From: Mangrovicoccus ximenensis
GTDB lineage: Bacteria > Pseudomonadota > Alphaproteobacteria > Rhodobacterales > Rhodobacteraceae
Length of the DNA stretch: 64,000 nt
Direction: 5' to 3'
Assembly: GCF_003056725.1 (NCBI RefSeq)
Contig: NZ_QBKZ01000002.1
Location: 85,418-149,417, forward strand
Shown here: piece by piece, positions 54,182-63,911 of the stretch
How positions within the stretch are numbered: the first letter of the stretch is position 1
Layout of the letters: every line of letters starts with the position of its first letter
Position numbers and translations under genes: made by a program
Notes under the pieces: model-generated
What the model saw: the letters and a program-made list of their open reading frames with translations, nothing else
The model's database searches: none
What the model was told of the DNA's origin: nothing

Positions 54182-55362
54182 ATGATCCATCAGACATTTC
54201 CCGCCGCAGGGCGGGGCAGGGGGCAGGAGCACCAGGTGCGTCCTGTTCACGGGACAGGTGTGCCCGCAGCAAAGACATGGCACAAATGGCGGCAGATCCT
54301 GCCTGCGCTGAGACTGGCACGCGGTCCGCTCGGTCTGAACCGCAGCCGCCTCGACCTGCTCGAGAAGATCATGGCCTGCGTGCCCGGCGACCTGCTGGCA
54401 ACCGGGCCCGATTGCGAGCTGATCGTCCATGTGTCCAATGCCCGGCTGGCAGAGATGACCAACCGCGACGGCGACAAGACCGTCACGCGGCTGATTTCCG
54501 AACTGGTCGCCCTGCGGCTGCTGGCGCGGAAGTCGAGCCCGAACGGCAAGCGCTACATGCGCCAGGCCCCCGATGGCAGCCGCACAGCCTACGGGCTCGA
54601 CTTGGCGCCGCTGCTGGCGCGGATGCCCGAGATCGCCGGGCTCGCCGAGGCGGCCGAACTGGAGGCCGAAACCTGCCGCCGCCTGCGCGAGCGCTGCAGC
54701 CTCATGCTGCGCCAAATCGAGGCAACCGACGCGGCAGGGGACCTGCTCGCCGAGGCTCGTCGTGTCCTGCGCCGCAAGCCTGTCGCCGGAGACCTCTGCG
54801 CGCTTCTGGCCCGGCTGGCAACTTTTCTGCCCGAGCCAGAAGCGCAAGACGTCCGCCACGAACAGGGAGCCGTCCGGACCGAAATGCCCGCGACAGGACA
54901 TCCGGGAGGCACTGCCCCTCAAAATGGCTGCCACAAATATCCCAGACAAAATCCTTCTGATCGCTTCGCATCTTCGGAATTATCTGAGGCGTCGAAACGG
55001 ACGCTTCGAACTGCGCGCCATCCCCGTCCCTCAGCCCCGAGATGGTAGAGGCCGCCTTGCCCCGTGTCGCCAATGTCGGGCGCCACCTTGCAGCCCCCTT
55101 GCGCGATCTCGTCGACCATCTGGTCCGCAGTCTCGGGATCACCGCAGAGCTCTGGCGGAGCACCATCGACCGTCTCTGCTTCGCCGAAGCCGCCCTGCTG
55201 GTGATGGTGCTCTACGAACGGCAAGCCGATCTGAGGAACCCGCCCGCCTATCTCCGCAAGCTGCTGCAACAGGAGGAGGGACGGAACCCAGCTCTCGGCA
55301 GCCGGATGCTGCGCACGATGGTCCTGTCGCGAACGCACGGACAGTCGTCCCATGCATGCTGA
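54182..55362 (+). pseudogene. repC: Replication initiator RepC, frameshifted
   Basis: The first frame (54182 to a stop at 55048) gives the RepC DNA-binding domain: PALRLARGPLGLNRSRLDLL, VSNARLAEMTNRDGDKTVTR, ARKSSPNGKRYMRQAPDGSR and AYGLDLAPLLARMPEIAGLA. The C-terminal domain follows in another frame: LSPEMVEAALPRVANVGRHL, LAAPLRDLVDHLVRSLGITA, LVMVLYERQADLRNPPAYLR, to a stop at 55362. The shift must lie between about 54985 and 55025. It would separate the domains and should abolish initiation, unless it is a sequencing error in the C-rich tract. The gene normally carries the origin. Confidence 0.68.
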
Positions 55363-55496
55363 AAGTGCAAGTCAAGGACGGTTCTTGCGAGTGGACAGCA
55401 ACGCTTTGATTGGGATAGCTTCCGCGCGGGGAACAAGAAGGAACCGTCGGATCGGCAATTGGCCCGGGCACCGGCCGGGCACAGGGGACACACACG

Positions 55497-56590
55497 ATGC
55501 AGCATCCTTCCATGCTGACCGTACTCGAGCGAGCCGGTCTCGCCGCTTTCGAGGAAAGCTTCCGTGCGGAGCACATCGATGACGACCTGTTCTGGACGCT
55601 GAGCGATGCCGACCTGCGCGAACTGGGCCTGACCCTCGGCCAGCGGAAGCGGTTGCGGGCGGCAATCGACGCCCTGCGCGGCACGATGACCGTGGGACCG
55701 GAGACCCTTCCGGACGGGCTGGAGATGCGGCGGCTTACGGTGATCTTCACTGACATGGTGGGGTCGACCCGGCTGACGGAAACCCTGTCCCCGGATGACC
55801 TGCATGCGGTTTTCCAGTCCTTCTACCTCGCGGCAGGCGCCGTGGCCCGGCGCTTCGGCGGCTATCTGGCCTCGCTGCATGGTGACGGGGTGATCATGCT
55901 CTTCGGCTATCCCAGAACACGTCTCGGCGATGCCGAGCGCGGTCTCGGCGCCGCGCTTGCGCTGCAGGCGGAGCTGTCGGAGCGCGAGTTCCAGCTGCCC
56001 TCCGGGCAGCGTATCCAGGTCGGGTTCCGCGTCGGCGTGGCAACCGGCGAGGCGGTGATCGGCCGCCCCGAAGAGCACACCGGCAACGAACGCCTGCACA
56101 TGGTCGGCAAGGTCATGCACCGCTCCGCGCGGCTGCAATCGGTGGCGCCGCCCGGCGGCGTTATGGTCGATGCCGCCACCCGAGCTCTGGCCGCCGGGCA
56201 GTTCGAATTCGAAAGCCGCGATGACGTGACCCTCGCCGGGTTCGACGATGCGGGCAGCGTGTCCCGGCTGCTCGGCCGTGCCTCCTCCGGGCGCGACGGC
56301 CGCAGCCTGCATGTCGAGGCCCTCGGGCGTTCGGACGAAGCGGACCGGCTGCTCGGCCTCTGGTCCGAGGCAAGCGATGCCCGTCCGCGCATGGCGGTGG
56401 TGACCGGCGAGGCGGGGCTCGGCAAGACCACGCTGCTGCGCGAGGTCACCGGGCGTCTCTCCGGAAACGATGTCGACCTGCGCTGGCTGAGCTGCTCGGC
56501 GCTGTCGCAGAACAGCGCCTTCGCGCCGGTCACGGGGTTCTTCGAACGGCTGGTCGGGGGCGAGGCGGCGGGCACGGCCGGCGCGCGGCG
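55497..56590 (+). CDS. SAM-domain/class III adenylate cyclase/ATPase protein, 3'-truncated
   Basis: Residues 1-60 form a SAM domain (LERAGLAAFEESFRAEHIDD, ADLRELGLTLGQRKRLRAAI). Residues 75-250 are a class III nucleotidyl cyclase with both metal-binding blocks (VIFTDMVGSTRLTETL, LHGDGVIMLFGYP). From about 265 there is an AAA_16 ATPase with Walker A MAVVTGEAGLGKTTLLREV. Full family members carry another 500 or more residues, including TPR-like repeats. Here the match ends near 56590 and the frame runs on by chance into hprK DNA (to 56777). It makes or senses cAMP if folded. Confidence 0.72.
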
Positions 56591-56701
56591 CGATGCACTG
56601 GCCCATGCGCCCCGGCGGACACTGGCCCGACATGGCAGGGTCCGGCTCCGGCGGCCGCGACGCCTGCCGCCGCTACCGCCTGAAACTCACGCAAGGACCG
56701 G

Positions 56702-57145
56702 ATGCCCCCAAGCGCGCCTGACCGCCACGAGACCCGGCATGCCTCGACCGTCGCCATCGACGGACGCGCGGTGCTGATCCAGGGGCCTTCTGGCAGCGGC
56801 AAGTCGGCGCTTGCGCTGCAGCTGATGGCCTTCGGCGCCGAGCTTGTCGCCGATGACGTGACGCTGCTGCGCATCGCGGACGGCAGGGTGACCGCGTCCG
56901 CCCCGCCCAGCCTGCCCCATGCCATCGAATGCCGCGGCATCGGGCTGATACGCGCCCGACTGGCAGATCCCGCTCCGGTTGTCCTTGTGGTCGACATGTC
57001 TGTCACCGAAACGCAACGCCTGCCCGAACCCGCGCATATCCGCCTGCTCGACCACGCCCTTCCGATGTTAAAAAAGATCGAGTCCGTGCATTTTCCTGCA
57101 GGGATTCTGCAATATGTCAGAGGTCAGGGAAGATTGCAGGAATGA
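56702..57145 (+). CDS. hprK: Short HPr kinase/phosphorylase (HprK)
   Basis: A 147-residue alphaproteobacterial-type HprK consisting only of the kinase domain. The P-loop is [20 protein letters not shown], followed by [20 protein letters not shown] and the [15 protein letters not shown] segment. It phosphorylates or dephosphorylates HPr on serine. First gene of a run with rapZ (ATGA overlap), EIIA and HPr. The ATG at 56702 lies inside the end of an open frame from the upstream fragment, and the usual chvG sensor kinase in front is not seen. Confidence 0.9.
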   Translation: MPPSAPDRHETRHASTVAIDGRAVLIQGPSGSGKSALALQLMAFGAELVADDVTLLRIADGRVTASAPPSLPHAIECRGIGLIRARLADPAPVVLVVDMSVTETQRLPEPAHIRLLDHALPMLKKIESVHFPAGILQYVRGQGRLQE

Positions 57146-58059
57146 CGTCACGCCCAGCAGATGCGGAACCGGCCGGACATCACCGGGTGATCCTGGTCAC
57201 CGGGCCCTCCGGCGCCGGCCGCTCGACCGCGATCCGCGCGCTCGAGGACATGGGCTGCGAAACCATCGACAACCTGCCGCTCAGCCTTGTTCCCGCGCTG
57301 ATCGAGGGCGCGCCCCTTGGACCGCCGCTGGTGCTGGGCCTCGACGTGCGCAACCGCGATTTCAGCGTTGCCGCGCTGATCGAGATGATCGAGACGCTGA
57401 CCCGCGATCCGGATGTCGATCTGGAGCTGATCTATCTCGACGCCCGCGCCGACATTCTGGTGCGCCGCTACTCCGAGACCCGCCGCCGCCACCCGCTGGC
57501 CCCGGCCGAAACCGCCGCCGAAGGCGTGGAACGCGAACTGGACCTGATGCGGCCGATCCGGGCGCGGGCCGATTTCCTGATCGACACTTCCGACCTGACC
57601 CCGCATGACCTGCGCGCCGAGCTCGACAGCTGGTTCGGCGGATCGAGCGCGCAGCGGCTGGCCCTGTCGGTGCATTCCTTCAGCTACAAGCGCGGCCTGC
57701 CGCGCGGCATCGACATGGTTTTCGACGTCCGCTTCCTGCGCAATCCCTACTGGTCGGCGCCGCTGCGGTCACTCGACGGCCGGTCCGCGGAGGTGGCAGC
57801 CTACATTTCGCAGGATCCGCGCTTCGACTCCTTCTTCGGCAAGGTTGCAGATCTGGCGGAATTCCTGCTTCCTGCCTATCTGGAAGAGGGAAAGTCGCAT
57901 CTGTCGCTCGGCTTCGGCTGCACCGGCGGGCAGCACCGTTCGGTGGCGCTGGCAGAAAAATTGGCGGCCGCGCTTGCAGCCAAGGGCTGGGGCGTGTCTA
58001 TTCGACATCATGAGCTGGAGCGGCGCGGCATGGTCGCCGCTGCGGCAAGAACCGGGTGA
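57142..58059 (+). CDS. rapZ: RNase adapter/nucleotide-binding protein RapZ
   Basis: A 305-residue P-loop protein. Walker A is [20 protein letters not shown], followed by the conserved [61 protein letters not shown] and [17 protein letters not shown]. The family binds RNA or regulates amino-sugar metabolism and the PTS. Overlaps hprK by 4 bases and is followed 6 bases later by the EIIA gene. Confidence 0.94.
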   Translation: MTSRPADAEPAGHHRVILVTGPSGAGRSTAIRALEDMGCETIDNLPLSLVPALIEGAPLGPPLVLGLDVRNRDFSVAALIEMIETLTRDPDVDLELIYLDARADILVRRYSETRRRHPLAPAETAAEGVERELDLMRPIRARADFLIDTSDLTPHDLRAELDSWFGGSSAQRLALSVHSFSYKRGLPRGIDMVFDVRFLRNPYWSAPLRSLDGRSAEVAAYISQDPRFDSFFGKVADLAEFLLPAYLEEGKSHLSLGFGCTGGQHRSVALAEKLAAALAAKGWGVSIRHHELERRGMVAAAARTG

Positions 58060-58065
58060 CGCAGC

Positions 58066-58506
58066 TTGATTGGCATCGTTATTGTCGCGCATGGGGGTCT
58101 GGCACGGGAGTATCTCTCGGCGCTGGAGCATATCCTTGGCCCCCAGACGGGCATCGTGCCGATTGCCATCGCTGCCGACGACAACCGCGACTTGAAGAAA
58201 GCCGAGATCATGGCCGCCGCCGACGCGGTCGACCAGGGCGACGGGGTCGTGGTCGTGACCGACATGTTCGGCGGCTCGCCCTCGAACCTGTCCCTGCCCG
58301 CCTGCGTCCAGGAAAAGCGCAAGATCATGGCCGGCGCCAACCTTCCCATGCTGATCAAGCTGGCGAAGCTGCGCGGCCAGCCGATTGCCCTGGCGGTTGA
58401 ATCCTCGCTCGCCGCCGGCAAGAAATACATCAACAGCTTTGACGGAGCTCCGCTTGACGATCACCCCCATGCCGCAACAAACACGGCGGACCCTCGAAAT
58501 CATTAA
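58066..58506 (+). CDS. PTS EIIA component, mannose/AgaF type
   Basis: A 146-residue EIIA-Man-like protein. MIGIVIVAHGGLAREYLSAL holds the phospho-accepting His, and VVVVTDMFGGSPSNLSLPAC is the family motif. The start is a TTG at 58066, chosen because it yields the conserved MIGIVIVAH beginning and follows rapZ by 6 bases. It overlaps the HPr gene. In this order it works as a regulatory phosphotransfer protein rather than in sugar uptake (no EIIB/C here). Confidence 0.9.
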   Translation: MIGIVIVAHGGLAREYLSALEHILGPQTGIVPIAIAADDNRDLKKAEIMAAADAVDQGDGVVVVTDMFGGSPSNLSLPACVQEKRKIMAGANLPMLIKLAKLRGQPIALAVESSLAAGKKYINSFDGAPLDDHPHAATNTADPRNH

Positions 58507-58747
58507 CGAAAAGGGCCTGCATGCCCGCGCCTCGGCCAAGCTTGCCGAGGTAGTCGAAAACCATGATGCACGGGCAACTGTGTCCCGCGAGGGACTCAGC
58601 GCCTCGGGTGACAGCATCATGGGGCTTTTGATGTTGGCAGCTTCCAAGGGAACCACTATTGAGGTCGAGACCTGCGGACCGGAAGCTGCAAAGCTGGCCC
58701 AGGCCGTGGAAGATCTGGTCGCCAACCGGTTCGGGGAAGACTTCTGA
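58469..58747 (+). CDS. ptsH: Phosphocarrier protein HPr
   Basis: A 92-residue HPr. NEKGLHARASAKLAEVVENH has the active-site His with following Arg, and GDSIMGLLMLAASKG has the regulatory Ser targeted by HprK. ATG 58469 lies inside the EIIA gene (38-base overlap), so the four genes hprK-rapZ-EIIA-HPr are tightly packed. It receives phosphate from EI and passes it to EIIA in the cytoplasm. Confidence 0.93.
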   Translation: MPQQTRRTLEIINEKGLHARASAKLAEVVENHDARATVSREGLSASGDSIMGLLMLAASKGTTIEVETCGPEAAKLAQAVEDLVANRFGEDF

Positions 58748-58780
58748 TCCTCCGGCTGCCCGGAGAGCCGGACCGACAGG

Positions 58781-59653
58781 ATGGATGGACAGGAAGTGGT
58801 TGAGAGTTATCAGGACGCTGCGGCCGAGGGGCCGGATTATGTTCCGTACGACAAGCGGAAACTGTCCTATGCGACGACCTTCGACAGCCCCCTGAAGGCC
58901 CAGGCCATCCGCAGCATGGAGTGGATGACCGGCAAGCTGACCCTGCTGCGGCTGATTCGGGAATTCGAGCGCTCGGGCGTGCCCGAGGGCCAGGCCTTCT
59001 GGCGGCGCGCGCTCGACATCATGGGCATCGCCCTGCACACCCCCCACGACCAGATCGAGCGCATCCCGCGCACCGGGCCGCTGATCGTCGTCGCCAACCA
59101 TCCGCACGGGCTGGTCGACGGCATGGTGCTCGGCGAGCTGATCGGCCGCGTCCGGCAGGACTACAAGATCCTGACCCGCTCGCTGCTGACCGGGGTAGAC
59201 GAGATCAAGCGCTTCATGCTGCCTGTCCCGTTCCCGCATGAATCCGACGCGCTGCAGCAGAACCTGGAGATGCGCCGCAGGGCGATGGAGCATCTCGGCC
59301 AGGGCGGCGCGATCGTGCTGTTCCCGTCGGGCGTCGTCGCGGCCTCGCAAACCTGGTTCGGCCCGGCGCTCGAAGCCGCCTGGAACCCGTTCACCGCCAA
59401 GATGATCCAGCGCAGCGGCGCCACGGTGCTGCCGGTCCGCTTCCCCGGCCAGAACAGCCGCTGGTACCAGATCGCCAACCAGATTTCGCCGACCCTGCGC
59501 CAGGGCCTGCTGATCCACGAGGTCGTCGCCGCGCTGAACAAGCCGCAGGCGCCGGTCGTCGGCACCCCGATCCCGCCCGAGGAAAGCCGCAGCTGGTCGA
59601 GCGATCCGCGCGGCTTCGTCGCCTGGCTGCGCGAACGGACCCTGTCGCTCTGA
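58781..59653 (+). CDS. Lysophospholipid acyltransferase family protein
   Basis: A 290-residue PlsC-like protein. LIVVANHPHGLVDGMVLGEL holds the acyltransferase His/Asp block, and GGAIVLFPSGVVAASQTWFG is the phosphate-binding block. An N-terminal helical lead of about 80 residues precedes them. It is likely membrane-associated and transfers acyl chains to a lipid acceptor such as ornithine-lipid or glycerophospholipid precursors. It starts 33 bases after HPr. Confidence 0.87.
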   Translation: MDGQEVVESYQDAAAEGPDYVPYDKRKLSYATTFDSPLKAQAIRSMEWMTGKLTLLRLIREFERSGVPEGQAFWRRALDIMGIALHTPHDQIERIPRTGPLIVVANHPHGLVDGMVLGELIGRVRQDYKILTRSLLTGVDEIKRFMLPVPFPHESDALQQNLEMRRRAMEHLGQGGAIVLFPSGVVAASQTWFGPALEAAWNPFTAKMIQRSGATVLPVRFPGQNSRWYQIANQISPTLRQGLLIHEVVAALNKPQAPVVGTPIPPEESRSWSSDPRGFVAWLRERTLSL

Positions 59654-59753
59654 GCCCCGTTAACGGCGTCTGAACGGCGCGGGCGCGCCGCTCAGGCTTT
59701 GCTCAGCCCCGCTGTCTAGCTTCTCCGGCCATGCAGGAACCGGTGGAGCCGAC

Positions 59754-61685
59754 ATGACCCAGACGATTACCCCTTCCGAATTCGAAGCCGAAATCGGCGC
59801 GGCACCAGGGCCGAAGCAGAACCTTCCGGCGCTGGAGGTCGGGCCGCTGACGGCGGCGGACATCGCGACGGTGAATGTCAGCGAGTCGGTCCCGGCGGTG
59901 GAAGTTGCCGCGCATGAGGCCGGCAGCATGGCCTCGCCCTATCTCTATGTCCCGGCGCTCAACCAGCCCGCCCACCCGATGCGCGTGCAGTCGAACAACG
60001 GCCAGTGGTTCGAGCTGGCCCAGACCGTAGACCTGAGGCATTTCGGCCGGGTCCTCGACAACCGCGGCTCGGATATCGGACCGGCGATGCGGAATTTCGT
60101 CGACTACGCCAAGGAGAAGGGCGGCGGCGCGCTGGTGATTCCGCCCGGCATCTTCTCGCTGGAAAGCCCGGTCGACGAGACCATCAACCTGCCTGCGGAC
60201 AATATCAGCCTGTCGATCCTCGGCATGGGCACCGAAGTCAGCCGGATCGTCGTCGACGGCTCCAGCGTGTCGCACGGGCCGATCTTCACCGGCGGCAACC
60301 GCGCACCCTATTTCCATTTCGAGAAATTCGCGCTCCTGGCCGACGGGCGGGTGGACGGCCGTCCCCTGACCGCGACGCTGCCGCTGAACGGCGGCTCGCG
60401 GCGCAACTGCTCGCTGGTGGTGCGCGACCTCCTAGTACAGGGCTATGACGCGCATCTCAGCGCAGGCTTCCCCTATGACGACCATTTCACCAAGGGGTTC
60501 GACTTCACCGGCGCCTGGCGGATGCTGTTCGAGAACTGCCACATCTCGGGTCCGCTGGTCGGCAACGTCAAGCAGATGAACGACTGGACCGACAGCTCGA
60601 TCCTGTGGCGGATGGAGGACGGGCTGGTGATCGACGGCGCCTATGCCCCGATCATCCGCGACATCCAGTTCTATTTCGTCGCCCGGCCGGTGATCTGCCG
60701 CGGCCATCCCGACGGCGCGCAGGAGCCCGGCACGATCGAGGCAGAGCGCGCCCTGTTCCACAATGTCCGCTGCCCGACCTGCAAGGTCGCGATCGAGTGG
60801 TTCCGCACCGGCGCAGAGCCGGAGCTGGTGATCAGCGACTGCTTCTTCGACTTCCGCGACCACGGGCTGAAGATCAAGGGATCGCGGCTCGGCCAGATCC
60901 ACCGCAACGCCTTCTTCCAGAAGACGAACACCAACACCTCCTGGCCGCCGCCGGCAGATATCTACCTGGACCACTGCATCGACTTCAACATCGACCACAA
61001 CATGCATCACGAGGCCGGCGACACCCGCCGCGTCGGCGTGCGGATGGTCGATACCAGCTCGGATCCGGGCTACGTCACCGAGCGCATCGAGATCCGCAAG
61101 AACCGGGTCACCAGCTTTGCCGTCATGACCACCTATTTCCAGAAGGGCGCCGGCACCGGCCAGGCGGTCTATGAACCGGGCGCCTTCCAGGGCACCGTCG
61201 CCGCCGAAGTCGACGACACCGCCGCGACCGAAAAGGCGACGCTGAACCTGCGCGAACCCTACGGCCTGTCGCTGTCGCTGGACGCGCCGGGACAGGGCCT
61301 CGCCAACGGCAGCTGGGAAACCCTGGCCTGGACGACCAAGGTCTCGGCCCACGAGAATGTCGACAGCGCCTGGAGCGCGGCGGAGGCGACGCAGATCGTG
61401 GTGCCGCAGAACCGGGCGATCACCCGCATCCGCCTGCGCGCGACGGTGGATTTCGCCGAAGGCGGCGCAGGGCTGCGGCGGCTTCAGGTGCTGAAGAACG
61501 GCATTCCCGGCACGGATCTGAACATCGCCGTGCCCGCGGCCGCGAATGCGCCCTCGATCCTCTCCGGCAGCACCGATTGGATCGAAGTCGGCGGCGGCGA
61601 CGTGCTGGAGCTGCGCGTGCTGCAATCGAGCGGCGCAGCGCTTGCCACCGGCAGCTCGACCAACGTCACCGCCTCCTTCCGCTGA
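59754..61685 (+). CDS. Right-handed beta-helix (pectate-lyase-fold) protein
   Basis: A 643-residue protein without signal peptide. Residues ~90-150 (FVDYAKEKGGGALVIPPGIF) are the entry segment of polysaccharide-lyase/tail-spike beta-helices (Pectate_lyase_3-like). Helical rungs follow to about 460 (EPELVISDCFFDFRDHGLKI, HCIDFNIDHNMHHEAGD). The C-terminal ~150 residues form a separate beta-sandwich-like domain (TRIRLRATVDFAEGGAGLRR, GSTDWIEVGGGDVLELRVLQ). It could be a polysaccharide-degrading or polysaccharide-binding protein, or a phage-tail-spike relative. It stands alone between an acyltransferase and a terminator. Substrate and export route unknown. Confidence 0.72.
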   Translation: MTQTITPSEFEAEIGAAPGPKQNLPALEVGPLTAADIATVNVSESVPAVEVAAHEAGSMASPYLYVPALNQPAHPMRVQSNNGQWFELAQTVDLRHFGRVLDNRGSDIGPAMRNFVDYAKEKGGGALVIPPGIFSLESPVDETINLPADNISLSILGMGTEVSRIVVDGSSVSHGPIFTGGNRAPYFHFEKFALLADGRVDGRPLTATLPLNGGSRRNCSLVVRDLLVQGYDAHLSAGFPYDDHFTKGFDFTGAWRMLFENCHISGPLVGNVKQMNDWTDSSILWRMEDGLVIDGAYAPIIRDIQFYFVARPVICRGHPDGAQEPGTIEAERALFHNVRCPTCKVAIEWFRTGAEPELVISDCFFDFRDHGLKIKGSRLGQIHRNAFFQKTNTNTSWPPPADIYLDHCIDFNIDHNMHHEAGDTRRVGVRMVDTSSDPGYVTERIEIRKNRVTSFAVMTTYFQKGAGTGQAVYEPGAFQGTVAAEVDDTAATEKATLNLREPYGLSLSLDAPGQGLANGSWETLAWTTKVSAHENVDSAWSAAEATQIVVPQNRAITRIRLRATVDFAEGGAGLRRLQVLKNGIPGTDLNIAVPAAANAPSILSGSTDWIEVGGGDVLELRVLQSSGAALATGSSTNVTASFR

Positions 61686-61710
61686 ATCGCCAGACCGTTA
61701 CCGAAATGCA

Positions 61711-61740
61711 GGCGTCCGGAGCTTTCCGGGCGCCTTTTCC
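61711..61740 (+). terminator. Intrinsic terminator after the beta-helix gene
   Basis: GGCGTCCGGA (61711-61720) pairs with TCCGGGCGCC (61725-61734) around GCTT, followed by TTTTCCC. It closes the beta-helix transcription unit 26 bases after its stop. Confidence 0.8.
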
Positions 61741-61804
61741 CTTGCGTCGGTTCAGGCAGCTTCCCGCCCATGCTATCACGGTCCGGTGACATGGAGGTGC
61801 CCGA

Positions 61805-62716
61805 GTGCTGGAAGCCATCAAGACCGCCTGGCGATTCGCCATGAACATGCAGGCCCGGATCGACGCGGCGAACCTGCCGCTGGTCGCCGCCGGCGGCGCC
61901 TTTTTCTCGATGCTGTCGGTATTTCCCGGAATCGCGGCGGTGGTCGCGCTGATGGGGTTCATCGCCGACCCGAAAGCCGTCGAGGAGCAGATGGCGCTGC
62001 TGCAGGGCTTCATGCCGCCCGAGGCATTCCAGATCATCGACAGCCAGGTGCGCCGGATGATCCTGACCTCGAACAGCACGCTGGGCTGGGCGACGGCGAT
62101 CAGCACGCTGGCGGCGCTGTGGTCGGCGCGCAAGGGCACGGACGCGCTGATCCGCGGACTGAACGCGGTCTATCACGGCCGCTCCCGCAAGGGCTGGCAT
62201 GCGATGGCGCTGTCCTTCGCCATGACCCTGACCCTGAGCCTCGTCGCGGTGATCGCCATCCTCGCGCTGGTCATCGTGCCGATCATCACCACCGTGCTGA
62301 ACCTGCCCTTCCTGGCGGAGAACCTGCCTGCCGGGCTTCTGGCCTGGGTCAACGGCCTGCTCCTGCAGGTGGCGCGCTGGTTCATCACGCTGGGGCTGGT
62401 CTTCACCGGGGTCTGGCTGCTCTACCGCTTCGCGCCGAACGTGAAGCACCGGATGACCGGGTTCTTCACGCCGGGCTCGGTGCTGTCGATCACGGTCTGG
62501 GGCGCGGCGACCTTCGGCTTCAGCTACTACCTGGGCAATTTCGGCAATTACAGCCAGGTCTACGGCTCGATCGGCGCGGTCGTTGCGCTGCTGATGTTCC
62601 TCTACATCACGATCTATGTCGTGCTGCTGGGCGCCGCGCTGAATGCCGAGCTGGAGCGTTTCTGGGATGACCGCGAAGAGCCCCCGGCCGAACCCGACGC
62701 GCTGGCCGAGGCCTGA
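61805..62716 (+). CDS. YihY/virulence factor BrkB family membrane protein
   Basis: A 303-residue protein with six hydrophobic helices and the family text GGAFFSMLSVFPGIAAVVAL, STLAALWSARKGTDALIRGL, VYHGRSRKGWHAMALSFAMT and GSIGAVVALLMFLYITIYVV. GTG 61805 follows a GGAGGTGCCC ribosome-binding site. Homologues were once proposed as RNase BN; the function is unsettled. It converges with the NDUFA9-like gene, with 4 bases between stops. Confidence 0.9.
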   Translation: MLEAIKTAWRFAMNMQARIDAANLPLVAAGGAFFSMLSVFPGIAAVVALMGFIADPKAVEEQMALLQGFMPPEAFQIIDSQVRRMILTSNSTLGWATAISTLAALWSARKGTDALIRGLNAVYHGRSRKGWHAMALSFAMTLTLSLVAVIAILALVIVPIITTVLNLPFLAENLPAGLLAWVNGLLLQVARWFITLGLVFTGVWLLYRFAPNVKHRMTGFFTPGSVLSITVWGAATFGFSYYLGNFGNYSQVYGSIGAVVALLMFLYITIYVVLLGAALNAELERFWDDREEPPAEPDALAEA

Positions 62717-62720
62717 GGCC

Positions 62721-63704
62721 TCAGGCCTTCAGGTCGTCCGCCCCGTCCTTGAGCACGGCATATTGCCCGTCGGTGCGGAAACGCCACAGATAGCCCGGCA
62801 GGACCGCGGCCATCGCCGCAGGCGCGATGCCGAGATCGGCGAAGCCCTTCGCGCCTTCGGAGACGACATTGTCGCGGGCCAGGTTCTTCAGCTGGTCGCG
62901 GGTCAGCATGTGGTTCACGAACAGCCCGCCAGTGCCCTTCTGCAGCATGTCGAAGCTCCAGGCCATGCCGCGCGCCGCGAAGCCCGGCAGCGACATCACC
63001 GCACGGCGCTTGCGGATCACCGAAAGCATGTCGCGCATCAGCTGGCGGAAGGTCTTCACCTCCGGACCGCCCAGTTCGTAGACGCCGCCTTCGGCGCGGC
63101 CGAGCAGGTAGAGCTCCGCCGCAGCGGCGACATCGTCGACATAGACCGGCTGGAATTTCGTGTCCGCGCCGGTAATCGGCAGGACCGGGCCGAACTTCGC
63201 CATGTCCGCGAACCGGTTGAAGAAGCTGTCGCCGGGCCCGAAGATCACCGAAGGCCGCAGGATCATCGCGCCGGGCACGGAAGCCAGCACAGCCGCCTCG
63301 CCCGCTGCCTTGCTGCGGGCATAGCCGCTGGAGCTTCCGGCATCGGCGCCGATCGCGGAAATCTGCACCATGCGGTCGATGCCCATCTCCGCCGCGATCC
63401 GCGCGACCCGGCCCGGCCCCTCCGCCTGCACCGCCTCGAAGCTGTTCTTGCCGCTTTCGACCAGCACGCCCACGCAGTTCACCACCGCATCCGCGCCGGT
63501 CAGGACCTCGCGCACGGAGACGTCGTCGCGGATGTTGCAGAAGACCGGCTCCACCTGGCCGACGGCGCCGTAGGGCTTGACGTGCATGGCGAGGTTGGGA
63601 TTGCGCACCGCGACGCGCACGCGCCAACCGTCCTTGGCCATCCGCCGCGCGATGTGGCGCCCGACAAAGCCCGATCCGCCGAAGATCGTCACAAGTTTCG
63701 CCAT
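62721..63704 (-). CDS. Complex I NDUFA9-subunit-like NAD(P)-binding protein
   Basis: A 327-residue atypical short-chain dehydrogenase. The nucleotide-binding start is LVTIFGGSGFVGRHIARRMA, followed by DAVVNCVGVLVESGKNSFEA and GYARSKAAGEAAVLASVPGA (the Y-x-x-x-K pair) and RPSVIFGPGDSFFNRFADMA. The C-terminal extension matches the NDUFA9 family of respiratory complex I accessory subunits found in alphaproteobacteria. The start ATG 63704 gives the canonical N-terminus. Confidence 0.9.
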   Translation of the reverse strand: MAKLVTIFGGSGFVGRHIARRMAKDGWRVRVAVRNPNLAMHVKPYGAVGQVEPVFCNIRDDVSVREVLTGADAVVNCVGVLVESGKNSFEAVQAEGPGRVARIAAEMGIDRMVQISAIGADAGSSSGYARSKAAGEAAVLASVPGAMILRPSVIFGPGDSFFNRFADMAKFGPVLPITGADTKFQPVYVDDVAAAAELYLLGRAEGGVYELGGPEVKTFRQLMRDMLSVIRKRRAVMSLPGFAARGMAWSFDMLQKGTGGLFVNHMLTRDQLKNLARDNVVSEGAKGFADLGIAPAAMAAVLPGYLWRFRTDGQYAVLKDGADDLKA

Positions 63705-63865
63705 GGCTTGCCTCCCAGCTCGGTACCAGATTCGAGATAGCCCCCTGCGCCAAACCCGACAAGGTCCAACTGGTCGCGCTGGTAGCCCGGCGGCTATGGA
63801 CGGACGGTTAATTCGCAGCGGCGGGAAGACGTTGCGGAAAGCGCGGAATTTTCTCCGAATCCGGA

Positions 63866-63894
63866 TTGACAGTGCCCGCAGCCGCCTTTAGAAG
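63866..63894 (+). promoter_or_regulatory. Promoter for tRNA-Leu
   Basis: TTGACA at 63866-63871 and a TTAGAA/TAGAAG hexamer 16-17 bases further, about 20 bases before the tRNA 5' end. Strong -35, plausible -10. Confidence 0.55.
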
Positions 63895-63911
63895 CCCCCC
63901 TCACGACATCG

